Assembly: GCA_963803165.1 (NCBI GenBank) | Contig: CAWDLK010000004.1 | Location: 372,001 to 436,000, forward strand | Length of the DNA stretch: 64,000 nt | From: Changshengia sp963803165 | GTDB lineage: Bacteria; Chloroflexota; Dormibacteria; Aeolococcales; Aeolococcaceae | Direction of reading: 5' to 3' | Shown here: positions 36,770-44,662 of the stretch, in pieces | Layout: each line of letters begins with the position of its first letter | Position numbering within the stretch: the first letter of the stretch is position 1 | Translations under genes and position numbers: made by a program | The notes under the pieces: generated by a model | What the model was told of the DNA's origin: nothing | Database searches by the model: none | What the model saw: only the letters and a program-made list of their open reading frames with translations

Positions 36770-37621
36770 TCAGACCGCGATCGCGCCCCGTCCCTCAGGA
36801 GAGAACGGGTAGGCCGGCCTCGCCCTCAGCTGCACGGGCACCGGGCGCCGCTCGGCCACGGTGGCCTCCACACGCACGGCACCTCGGGCGGGTGCCCACG
36901 GGGGGTGCTCGAGCATGGCGAACCCGCAGTAGAGGCTCGCGAAGGTGAGGCACCGGATCAGGCGCTCCCTCGAGGAGGCGGTCCGGGTGGCGATCACGAG
37001 GGCATGTGCCCTCATGCCGTGCGCCGCGGCGTCGCGGCACGCCGAGGCGGCCTGGACCCGGTGCAGCCAGGCGGCCAGCCCCGGCCCATCCTTCCAGTGC
37101 TGCTTGACCCGGATGCGTGTGCTCAGGGAGTCGAGCAGCATGGGCCAGAGGGCGGGAGCCCGGGGCGGGTAGCCGGTCGCCGTGGCCGAAGCGACCGACG
37201 GCACGCCCACGGCGAGCTCGGTCGCCAGGTGGGTGGTGTGGGCGAGGCGGTGGGCGAATGCCACCGCCTCCTCCGCGCCGGCGCTCTCCAGCGCATCGAG
37301 CGCGTCCAGCCCCACCCCCACGACGCTCTCGGCCACGTCCACCATTCGATTCGCCTCGTCCCCTGCCATCCCGGGGACGGCCGAGACGCCGACCCCGGCG
37401 GCTGCCACCGCCGGAGCCAGCGCCATGATCGTCGCCGCCATCGGGCTCTGCCGTTCGAGCCCGGAGGCGGTGCTCAGCTCGTCGACCCGAAGGCTGCGCC
37501 CCTGGAGCACGGGCAGCAGGGGCTGGCAGGCGTCGCAGAGACTTCCCGCCAGGCCGGCGGCGGTGTCCTTGAACGCGTCGGCGAGATGGGTGGCGGACCT
37601 CTGCGATGAGCGACCGGTCAT
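36770..37621 (-). CDS. Protein of unknown function beside amt
   Basis: A 283-residue, alanine-rich frame between amt and the ferredoxin gene. An internal stretch (IMALAPAVAAAGVGVSAV, about 65-85) is mildly hydrophobic but probably not a true membrane helix. Ten or so conserved-looking helices follow, and the end is basic. I do not recognise a domain. ATG 37621 is favoured because the longer start adds only Pro/Arg-rich residues. It is 107 bp downstream of amt and may share its transcript. Confidence 0.5.
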   Translation of the reverse strand: MTGRSSQRSATHLADAFKDTAAGLAGSLCDACQPLLPVLQGRSLRVDELSTASGLERQSPMAATIMALAPAVAAAGVGVSAVPGMAGDEANRMVDVAESVVGVGLDALDALESAGAEEAVAFAHRLAHTTHLATELAVGVPSVASATATGYPPRAPALWPMLLDSLSTRIRVKQHWKDGPGLAAWLHRVQAASACRDAAAHGMRAHALVIATRTASSRERLIRCLTFASLYCGFAMLEHPPWAPARGAVRVEATVAERRPVPVQLRARPAYPFSPEGRGAIAV

Positions 37622-37728
37622 GGTTGGCGCCTCCACTGGGGCTCTCCGAGGGATGCGGTGGGGGGCGTGCGCGGGCTGTCCCCGCACGCCCCCGCAAGGT
37701 CAGGTCGACATCTGCGGGTGACGACGGC

Positions 37729-39084
37729 TCATGCCGTCGACGCTGCCGGCGCCGGCAGGTGCGGCGCTCCGGGGTAGGGCTCCAGGTCCACGGACACCTC
37801 GCCGTGGATCAGCTGGTCGCCGACCTCCAGGTGCGCGTCGGGCGCGCGGAGGGGCACCACCAGGCCGATCAGCTTGACGATGATGAAGGTGGCGACGACG
37901 TCGTAGCCGATGATGAAGAGCAGCGCGTAGAACTGGACCAGGAGCTGGTGCGGGTTGCCGTACCAGAGCCCGGTGATGGCCGAGTTCGGGTGGTAGTACT
38001 CGATCATGTTGGGGTCGGCCATGATCCCGGTGAAGAGGCCGCCCAGGGCCCCGGCCACACCGTGGGTGTGGATCACCCCCAGGGTGTCGTCCACCCGGCG
38101 GAAGAGCCCGAAGCGGGGGGCGAGGTTGATCGTCACCCAGGGCAGGGTCCCGGCCAGCACCCCCAGCACGAGCGCCGCGTAGCCGTCGATGAAACCGGCC
38201 GCCGGGGTGATCGCCACCAGCCCCGCCACCATGCCGTTGATGGACCCGGCGACGCTCACCTTCCGGAAGCGGATGGCGTCCCACATCACCCAGGTCAGCA
38301 GCGCCGTCGCCGTGCAGAGGTGGGTGTTGAGGACGGCGGCCGCCGCGTCGGCGTTGGCGAAGTAGGGGTCACCGCCGTTGAAGCCGCTCCAGCCCAGCCA
38401 GAGCAGCCCGCCCCCGGCCACCGCCATGATCAGGTTGCTCGGCGAGGTGTGCTGCCGGTCGCGCAGCAGCCGCGGCCCGATCACCGCCGCCGCGGTGAAA
38501 CCCGAGACCGCCGCGGCCACGTGGATCACGTAGCCTCCCGAGAAGTCCACCGCCCCCATCTGGGAGAGCCAGCCCCCGCCCCAGAGGCTGAAGGCGCCCA
38601 CCGAGTACACCAGGGTGATCCAGAGCGGGACCAGCAGGGCCCAGGCCTTGAAGCTGATCCGGCCCAGCAGGGAGCCCCCCAGGATGATCACGGTGATGGC
38701 CGCGAAGACGAACTGGAAGTAGACCATCGTGCTGAGCGGGAACCGGAGCGGCGGCAACAGCCCGTTGAGCAGGGGGATCTGGGCCTGCTGCTCCAGGCTG
38801 TTGGCGCTCAGCACCGTCGCCGGCTTGCCGACCACGTTGAGGATGCCGGGGTGCCCGAAGCTCATGTTGTACGCGAACAGCGTCCAGACGATCAGCGTCA
38901 TGGAGAACGCGTAGAGGACCATCATCGCCGAGTTGACGGCCCACTTCCGCTTCATGATCCCCGCGTAGAGGATCGCCAGCCCCGGGACGCTCATGATCCC
39001 GACCAGGGTCGCGGCGGTGATCTGCCACGCGTTGTCCCCGGAGTTCAGCCAGCTTGGATCCGGGACGAGTTGTGCCAGCAGCAT
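37729..39084 (-). CDS. amt: Ammonium transporter
   Basis: An Amt/Rh-type channel of 451 residues with 11 predicted membrane helices. It carries the family marks AILYAGIMKRKWAVNS, DFSGGYVIHVAAAVSG with one conserved pore histidine, and THGVAGALGGLFTG with the histidine of the second twin site. It lacks an obvious signal peptide, unlike the second amt. The ATG is preceded by GGAGG 10 nt upstream. The nitrogen motif is 83 bp upstream, and glnB ends just beyond it. Confidence 0.94.
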   Translation of the reverse strand: MLLAQLVPDPSWLNSGDNAWQITAATLVGIMSVPGLAILYAGIMKRKWAVNSAMMVLYAFSMTLIVWTLFAYNMSFGHPGILNVVGKPATVLSANSLEQQAQIPLLNGLLPPLRFPLSTMVYFQFVFAAITVIILGGSLLGRISFKAWALLVPLWITLVYSVGAFSLWGGGWLSQMGAVDFSGGYVIHVAAAVSGFTAAAVIGPRLLRDRQHTSPSNLIMAVAGGGLLWLGWSGFNGGDPYFANADAAAAVLNTHLCTATALLTWVMWDAIRFRKVSVAGSINGMVAGLVAITPAAGFIDGYAALVLGVLAGTLPWVTINLAPRFGLFRRVDDTLGVIHTHGVAGALGGLFTGIMADPNMIEYYHPNSAITGLWYGNPHQLLVQFYALLFIIGYDVVATFIIVKLIGLVVPLRAPDAHLEVGDQLIHGEVSVDLEPYPGAPHLPAPAASTA

Positions 39085-39166
39085 GCGATGAGGACCTCCC
39101 CGTGCCGTCCGGTCCGGACGCTGATGAGTAGTTCTCGCGATCCTATCGACGGGGAGCCGAAGGACC

Positions 39167-39185
39167 TATGTGCGGCAAGCACAAG
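39167..39185 (-). promoter_or_regulatory. Nitrogen-motif site 2 (first amt)
   Basis: TATGTGCGGCAAGCACAAG reads CTTGTGCTTGCCGCACATA on the minus strand, 83 bp before the amt start. The outer arms TGTGC and GCACA are perfect around five bases, as in site 1. Confidence 0.55.
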
Positions 39186-39280
39186 GACGTGCGAGCGTCA
39201 GTTGGGCGCGGCCGCCCGGCCAGCGTCCGGCGGGAGACGGCTCCGCCGGACGGGCGCCTCGGCCCCCGAGACGTGGCCGG

Positions 39281-39649
39281 TCAGTGGCCCCAGTGCTCGG
39301 GCTCGAGGTGCCGGATGGTCTGGTCGCCTCGCTCGCCCGTCCTGATCCGCACCGCCTCCTCGACCGGGAGGATGAAGATCTTGCCGTCGCCGATCTCGCC
39401 GGTGCGGGCGGCCCCGACGATCGCCTCCACCACCGCCTCGACCCGGTCGTCGGTCACCACCGCCTCGACCTTGACCTTGCGCTGCAGGGAGATGTTGACC
39501 CGCGTCCCCCGGTACATCTCGGTGTAGCCGCGCTGCTTCCCGCAGCCCAGCACCTCGCTGACCGTGACCCCTGACGACCCCAGGGCGTCGAGGGCGTCCT
39601 GGACCGCCTGGAGCCGGTCCGGCCGGATGATGGCCTCCACCTTCCTCAT
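39281..39649 (-). CDS. glnB: PII nitrogen signalling protein
   Basis: A 122-residue PII protein that senses ATP, ADP and 2-oxoglutarate and controls Amt channels. MRKVEAIIRPDRL, the T-loop YTEMYRGTRVNISLQRKV and the nucleotide-binding RTGEIGDGKIF and IRTGE are present. In the T-loop, Tyr51, the site of uridylylation in E. coli, is replaced by Val, and Ser49, used in cyanobacteria, is Thr. Regulation by covalent uridylylation is therefore unlikely. Its ATG overlaps the stop of the upstream amt, so channel and regulator are co-translated. Confidence 0.94.
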   Translation of the reverse strand: MRKVEAIIRPDRLQAVQDALDALGSSGVTVSEVLGCGKQRGYTEMYRGTRVNISLQRKVKVEAVVTDDRVEAVVEAIVGAARTGEIGDGKIFILPVEEAVRIRTGERGDQTIRHLEPEHWGH

Positions 39650-41121
39650 CGTGTCGTCTCCCCAGCTGACGCCGCGGCAGGCTGCCGGACCGCCCCGGCA
39701 ATGGCGTCGGGGTGAATGTACGCGCCTCCGGGCACCGGCATGAAGCTCTCCGGGTAGCCCCACATCCCGTGCTCGCTGATGTCGAGGCCGTCGATCTCGT
39801 GCCGCTCGACGACACGCAGCCCCACCGTCCTCCTGATGATCCAGAAGAGGCCGAAGGAGAGGCAGAAGACGGTGGCGAAGATGGAGACGACGGCCACGGC
39901 CTGGGCACCCAGCTGGGCGAAGTTGCCGGTGTACACCAGCCCACCCCGGCCGACGCCGTTGAACCGGGCCAGCACCGGGTCGGCGAAGAGACCGCAGGAG
40001 AGCAGCCCCCAGACGCAGGCGAGCCCGTGAGCCGAGAGCGCGCCCACGGGGTCGTCGAGGAAGCGATCGATGAGCAGGACGCCGAAGACCACGATCACCC
40101 CGGCGATGGCTCCGATGATCAGTGCGGCCCACGGCTGGACGTACCCGGAGGGGGCGGTGATGGCGGCCAGGCCCGCGATCGCCCCGTTGCCGATCATCCC
40201 GACGTCGAGGCTCCTCTGGCGCAGGTAGATGACCACCATCGCGGCGAGGGCCCCGGCGGCGGCGGCGAGGTTGGTGACCACCACGACGTCGGCGAAGTGC
40301 AGGTTGAGAGCCTGCAGGGTGGAGCCGGGGTTGAAGCCCATCCAACCGAACCAGAGGATCAGCACCCCGAGCTGCGCGAGCGGCATGCTGTGGCCGGGGA
40401 TGGCGTTGGGACGGCGGTCGGCGCCGTACTTCCCGATGCGGGGCCCGAGCAGGAGCAGCCCGGCGAAGCCGGCGGTGGCGCCGGTGAGGTGAACCACCCC
40501 CGAGCCGGCGAAGTCCTGGACGCCGAGGCCCGCCCCCAGCCAGCCGCCGCCCCACACCCAGTGGCTGATCAGCGGGTAGATGACACCGGCGAAGGGGATG
40601 GCGAAGAGGATGTAGACGACGAACTTGGTCCGCTCCAGCATCGTCCCCCAGACGATCGCCAGGGAGATGGCGCAGAAGACGAACTCGAAGAAGAACTTCG
40701 CCGCCGCCGGGACGTCGGAGCCGTGCAGCGCGGGGAGGTCCAGGTGGGAACCGGGCGTGAAGGAGGGAAAGAAGCCGGCGGCGCCGCCACCGCCGATGAG
40801 GTGGGCGAGGAAACCGCTGCCCGCACCGAAGGCGAGGGCAAAGCCGATCGCCCAGTACATGATCGAGCTGATGGCGAGGTTGACCACGATCTTCGCCACC
40901 ACCGTGCCGACGTTCTTCATCCGGGTGAAGCCGACCTCGAGCATGGCGAAGCCGGCCTGCATGAAGAGGACCAGCGCCGCCGCGAAGATCACCCAGAGGG
41001 TGTCGACGGCGACCCCCGCCTGCTGACCGGCGCTCGGGCCGGCGGCGCGGGCCACCAGAGGGAGGCTGGCGGCGACAAGGCCGAGACCGGTGCCGGCGCG
41101 GGCGCGCGAGAGTGGGCGCAA
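39646..41121 (-). CDS. amt: Ammonium transporter (second copy, with signal peptide)
   Basis: A 491-residue Amt protein. Residues 1-25 look like a cleavable signal peptide (LGLVAASLPLVARAAG). Eleven membrane helices follow, with FAGSGVVHLTGATAGFAGL and SAHGLACVWGLLSCG bearing the twin pore histidines. It starts with TTG, supported by GGAG eight bases before it. It is followed, with a four-base overlap, by glnB. The nitrogen motif lies 101 bp upstream. Confidence 0.94.
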   Translation of the reverse strand: MRPLSRARAGTGLGLVAASLPLVARAAGPSAGQQAGVAVDTLWVIFAAALVLFMQAGFAMLEVGFTRMKNVGTVVAKIVVNLAISSIMYWAIGFALAFGAGSGFLAHLIGGGGAAGFFPSFTPGSHLDLPALHGSDVPAAAKFFFEFVFCAISLAIVWGTMLERTKFVVYILFAIPFAGVIYPLISHWVWGGGWLGAGLGVQDFAGSGVVHLTGATAGFAGLLLLGPRIGKYGADRRPNAIPGHSMPLAQLGVLILWFGWMGFNPGSTLQALNLHFADVVVVTNLAAAAGALAAMVVIYLRQRSLDVGMIGNGAIAGLAAITAPSGYVQPWAALIIGAIAGVIVVFGVLLIDRFLDDPVGALSAHGLACVWGLLSCGLFADPVLARFNGVGRGGLVYTGNFAQLGAQAVAVVSIFATVFCLSFGLFWIIRRTVGLRVVERHEIDGLDISEHGMWGYPESFMPVPGGAYIHPDAIAGAVRQPAAASAGETTR

Positions 41122-41221
41122 GGGAAGATCTCCGTGCCTGGTCCGATCCTGCGGGCCGAGACCCTAGCGCACCGGGGTCAGGGAGCGCACCGGTCCCGAC
41201 GCACGAAGGCGCCGAAGGTCA

Positions 41222-41240
41222 CTTGTACGACAAGCACAGC
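41222..41240 (-). promoter_or_regulatory. Nitrogen-motif site 3 (second amt)
   Basis: CTTGTACGACAAGCACAGC reads GCTGTGCTTGTCGTACAAG on the minus strand, 101 bp before the amt start and 44 bp after the PucR gene stop. It matches site 2 in the core TGTGCTTG-CG-ACA. A second dyad CTTGT-ACG-ACAAG overlaps it. Confidence 0.45.
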
Positions 41241-41283
41241 GAGGCGCACCGGGACCTCAGAGCCGAACCCGGTCGCGCGCCGG

Positions 41284-42906
41284 TCAGCCGGCTGCCTGGA
41301 GCACGTCGCGAATCCGCAGGCAGAGTTGCAGGTTGAGCCGGGTGTCGGGATCGTTGAGACGGAGCCGGCCCACCTCCTCGATGCGCCGGAGGCGGTAGAG
41401 GACGGTGTTGCGATGCAGCCGGAGCCGCTGCGCCGTCTCGGTGGGCGAGCCGTGGCAGTGGAAGAAGGCGTCGAGCGTGCGCAGGAGGTCGCCACCTCCC
41501 TTCTCGTCGTAGGCGAGCAGGAGACCGATGCTGTCGCGGTAGAAGTCGTGCAGCTCGGGGTGCTGCGCCATCGAGTAGAGGAGGCGATGGAGGCCGAGGT
41601 CGGTGAAGCTCACCACGCTGGCGGTCCCGTCGAGACGGAGACCCATGCCGAGGGCCTGCTCGGCCTCGCGATGAGAGGTGCGGATGCCGCCCAGCCCCTG
41701 CTTGGGCCGGCCGATGCCCACCGCCACCGGGACGTCCCCCGCGGCCGAGCGGCAGGCGGCGGCGAGCTCCCCGGCCGTGCGGCGCACGTCGCTGACCGCG
41801 GCTGCGGTGATCACCACCACCGCGCCCTGGTGGCCGGCGGCGAGGACGGGGAGGGCGCGGAGCTGGGCCCAGCGCTGGGCGGAGCGGACCCCGCTCTCGG
41901 GCCACCCCTGGGGGTCGGGGCCGCTGGTGCGGGAGGAGGGCCGCACCACCAGGACCACGCACTCGTCGTCGAGTGACGCCCCGACGCGCCGGGCCCGCTC
42001 CATCATGGACGCCTCGGAGCTGTAGGCCCCGGTGAGAAGGGCGGTGGCGAACTCCCCCTCGAGATCGTCGCGGGCGGCGAGCACGGCGCGCTCGCGATCC
42101 AGCTCGATGGCGCACGCGGAGGCCGCCCGGGCGCAGCCGAGGCGGGCCAGCTGGCCCAGGCTGCCCTCCACCCCGAGCACGGAGACGAAGCCACCGATGC
42201 CGTCGCGCAGGGGGATGGGTGCCACCACCCGGGCCAGGCCGGCGGCCCCCACCCCGAACTCCCGGACCGGCGGGTTGGCGGCCAGCACCACCGAGGAGTC
42301 CGCAAAGCGCCGGACCGCCGCCATCTCCACCGTCCAGGGCTGGTCGCCGACGGAAGCAGGGATGATCCCCGCGGCGTGGCGCAGCTTGCCCGACTCGTCC
42401 TGCCAGGCGGTGGGGAGATCGAGCAGCGCGGCCAGCCGTTCGACGATTCCCGCCGGTCCGGCGCCGTTGAGCGCCAGCTCCATCAGCTCGGTCTGCAGCT
42501 CCTGGGCGCGATCGTGAAGCGCGGTGCGCTGGTCGAGGATGAACCGCGTGGTCGCCTGCTGCACGTCGGCGATGTGCGACTGATCGGGCAGGCGGAGGAG
42601 CGGGAGCATGAGACGGTCGGCCAGCTCGACCGAGGGCGCGAGCACCTCCCCGACCACCGCCGCGGCCACCCCGCCCTTCTCCGCGAAGCTCTCGAGCACC
42701 CGGGTGAGGTCGAGCCGCTCGTCGAGGAGCTTGATCGAGCGCACCGCGATGAAGGCGATCTCGCCGCCCTTGATCGCCTCGAAGGCGGGCGGGCGGGTGC
42801 GCAGCGAGGTGGCCCAGTCGACCTGTCGTTCCAGGCCGGCCTGGCCGGCGAGCAGCTCGGTGCCGGCGGGGAGGGCGCCACGCCAGACGTCCTTGACGGT
42901 GATCAT
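41284..42906 (-). CDS. PucR-family transcriptional regulator
   Basis: A 540-residue regulator. Residues 1-125 are a PucR N-terminal domain (MITVKDVWRGALPAGTELLA, GGEIAFIAVRSIKLLD). A GAF-like or GGDEF-related middle follows, and the C-terminal PucR helix-turn-helix is at about 470-535 (FFHCHGSPTETAQRLRLHRN, then TVLYRLRRIEEV). Relatives control purine, amino-acid or polyamine use. It lies 43 bp downstream of the second glutamine synthetase gene and just before the second amt, so it is the obvious candidate to read the nitrogen motif. Confidence 0.9.
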   Translation of the reverse strand: MITVKDVWRGALPAGTELLAGQAGLERQVDWATSLRTRPPAFEAIKGGEIAFIAVRSIKLLDERLDLTRVLESFAEKGGVAAAVVGEVLAPSVELADRLMLPLLRLPDQSHIADVQQATTRFILDQRTALHDRAQELQTELMELALNGAGPAGIVERLAALLDLPTAWQDESGKLRHAAGIIPASVGDQPWTVEMAAVRRFADSSVVLAANPPVREFGVGAAGLARVVAPIPLRDGIGGFVSVLGVEGSLGQLARLGCARAASACAIELDRERAVLAARDDLEGEFATALLTGAYSSEASMMERARRVGASLDDECVVLVVRPSSRTSGPDPQGWPESGVRSAQRWAQLRALPVLAAGHQGAVVVITAAAVSDVRRTAGELAAACRSAAGDVPVAVGIGRPKQGLGGIRTSHREAEQALGMGLRLDGTASVVSFTDLGLHRLLYSMAQHPELHDFYRDSIGLLLAYDEKGGGDLLRTLDAFFHCHGSPTETAQRLRLHRNTVLYRLRRIEEVGRLRLNDPDTRLNLQLCLRIRDVLQAAG

Positions 42907-42949
42907 GGGGCCGGGGCCCCGCGAAGCGCGCCGACGTCTGCGCCGATCA

Positions 42950-44287
42950 TCAGGCTCGCTCCAGGTACTGCTCCTGCTCCCACGGGGTGACCTGGGCGCG
43001 GTACTCCTTCCATTCCAGCAGCTTCACCTCGAGGAAGCGCTCGGCGAGGGTGTCGCCGAGGGCGTCGAGCACCACCTCGTCGGCCTCCAGGGCGGTCATG
43101 GCGTCCTTGAGGTTGTCGGGGAGGAGGCCGACGTTGCGGCGCTCCAGCTCGACGTCGTCGAAGCCGTAGAGGGACTCCTCGACCGGGGGGGGCAGGGGGA
43201 GGCGGCGCTCGATGCCGTCCAGCCCGCAGCGGAGCATCACCGCGAAGGCCAGATACGGGTTGCAGGACGGGTCGGGGCTGCGCAGCTCGACCCGGGTCAC
43301 CTCGGGCCGGCCGACGTGGGGGACGCGGACCAGGGCGCCGCGGTTGGTCCGCGCCCACGAGACGAAGACGGGCGCCTCGAACCCGCGCACCAGGCGCTTG
43401 TAGGAGTTGATGAGGGGCGACAGCACCAGGCACATCCCGGACGCATGGTGGAGCTGGCCGGCGATGAAGTGCTTGGCGACGTCGCTCAGCCCGTAGTCGT
43501 CATCCCCCGCGAAGGCGTTGCCGCCCCCGGAGCGGGTCAGGGACTGGTGGCAGTGCATGCCGCTCCCCGGCTGCCCGTAGAACGGCTTGGGCATGAAGGT
43601 GGCGGTCAACCCGTGCTGCTGGGCGATCGCCTTGAGGGCGTAGCGGAAGGTCACCACGTCGTCGGCGGCCTTGAGGGCCTCCTGGGCGCTCACGTCGATC
43701 TCGTGCTGACCGCCGGCAACCTCGTGATGCAGGGTGTTGACCTCCAGCCCCATGGCTCCGAGCTGCTCCGACATCGTCTGACGGACCGCCACGCTCGCGT
43801 CGGTGGCGTAGTCGAAGTAGCCGCCGCGGTCGTGTGGCGGCGGCACCGGGCGGCCGTGCTCGTCGCGCTCGAGGAGATAGAACTCGATCTCGGGACCGAC
43901 CCGGTAGGCGTAGCCGAGCGAGGCGGCCCGCTCGACCGCGCGACGCAGCGCCCCCCGCGGGTCACCGGGAAAGGCCTCGCCCTCGGGCGTGGTGACCCAG
44001 CAGATGATCCGCCCCGTCGGCGCCTGGGCCCAGGGAAGCACCGTGAACGTCGCCGGATCGGGCACCAGGTACATGTCCGACTCGGCGGTGCGGGCGACCG
44101 ATTCCACCGACGAGCCGTCGAACCAGACCCCGTGCTCGAGCGCGGATCCCAGCTGGTCGGCGGGGATGGTCACCGTCTTGACCGACCCGGTGACGTCGGT
44201 GAACTGGAGATCCAGGTGGCGGATGCCGGCGGCCCGGGCGGCGGCGACGACGTCGGGGACCTCGGCGCGGGGGCGGGGGGAGGGCAT
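42950..44287 (-). CDS. Glutamine synthetase family protein, second copy
   Basis: A 445-residue GS family enzyme. WFDGSSVESVARTAESDMY, GPEIEFYLLE, HHEVAGGQHEID, MPKPFYGQPGSGMH and NRGALVRVP show an intact catalytic core. The end (VTPWEQEQYLERA) and the replacement of NLYDLPPEE by SLYGFDDVE mark the alpha-type or GlnA2-like group without the usual adenylylation loop. It may be a real glutamine synthetase or a gamma-glutamyl-polyamine synthetase, as shown for some Streptomyces paralogues. Co-transcription with a PucR-type regulator fits either. It begins at ATG 44287. Confidence 0.88.
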   Translation of the reverse strand: MPSPRPRAEVPDVVAAARAAGIRHLDLQFTDVTGSVKTVTIPADQLGSALEHGVWFDGSSVESVARTAESDMYLVPDPATFTVLPWAQAPTGRIICWVTTPEGEAFPGDPRGALRRAVERAASLGYAYRVGPEIEFYLLERDEHGRPVPPPHDRGGYFDYATDASVAVRQTMSEQLGAMGLEVNTLHHEVAGGQHEIDVSAQEALKAADDVVTFRYALKAIAQQHGLTATFMPKPFYGQPGSGMHCHQSLTRSGGGNAFAGDDDYGLSDVAKHFIAGQLHHASGMCLVLSPLINSYKRLVRGFEAPVFVSWARTNRGALVRVPHVGRPEVTRVELRSPDPSCNPYLAFAVMLRCGLDGIERRLPLPPPVEESLYGFDDVELERRNVGLLPDNLKDAMTALEADEVVLDALGDTLAERFLEVKLLEWKEYRAQVTPWEQEQYLERA

Positions 44288-44414
44288 GGGCACCTCGGGC
44301 GGCCGCGGCGGGAGTCCGCAGCTCTCGGTTTCGTACGCTGCGCATGAGGATATCGGAGAGCAACCCCCGATGTCCAGCCGTCCAGCCCCAGACGGCGTGC
44401 TTGGGGGGCTGCCT

Positions 44415-44433
44415 GCAGGGCTCTCCGCACAAA
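44415..44433 (-). promoter_or_regulatory. Nitrogen-motif half site 4 (second glnA-like gene)
   Basis: The minus strand reads TTTGTGCGGAGAGCCCTGC, 128 bp before the start codon. The left half TTTGTGCG is identical to the forward-strand left half of site 1, and the right half is degraded. It overlaps a different short dyad, CACA-AAGA-TGTG (44428-44439). The rest of the 375-bp gap 44288-44662 holds no other gene that I can see. Confidence 0.35.
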
Positions 44434-44599
44434 GATGTGTCCGGGCGGCCATCCGGCTCCCCGACCACCGGCAGCGACTCCCGGAGCCACATGGCGGCGC
44501 CCGGACGGGGCGGCGCCGGGACGCTAACCGGCCGGCCGCGACGGTGGGATCGCACCAAACGGGTGCAGGTGCACTAGCGGACTTTGACGCCCGTTGCTC

Positions 44600-44628
44600 T
44601 TGGTCGACACCCGGCCGCCCGCGAGAAT
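44600..44628 (+). promoter_or_regulatory. Possible promoter of the GGDEF-EAL gene
   Basis: TTGGTC (44600-44605), a 17-bp spacer and GAGAAT (44623-44628) precede the ATG at 44663 by about 34 bp. Four of six bases match in each box, so the support is modest. Confidence 0.3.
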
Positions 44629-44662
44629 CAGGTCATCTCCCACGGCCATCACCGACGAGACG

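Noticed and set aside
44563..44574. GTGCA-GG-TGCAC palindrome in the gap before the GGDEF-EAL gene
   Set aside because: The spacing (2 bp) and arms differ from the nitrogen motif (TGTGC-N5-GCACA), so I did not count it as another site.
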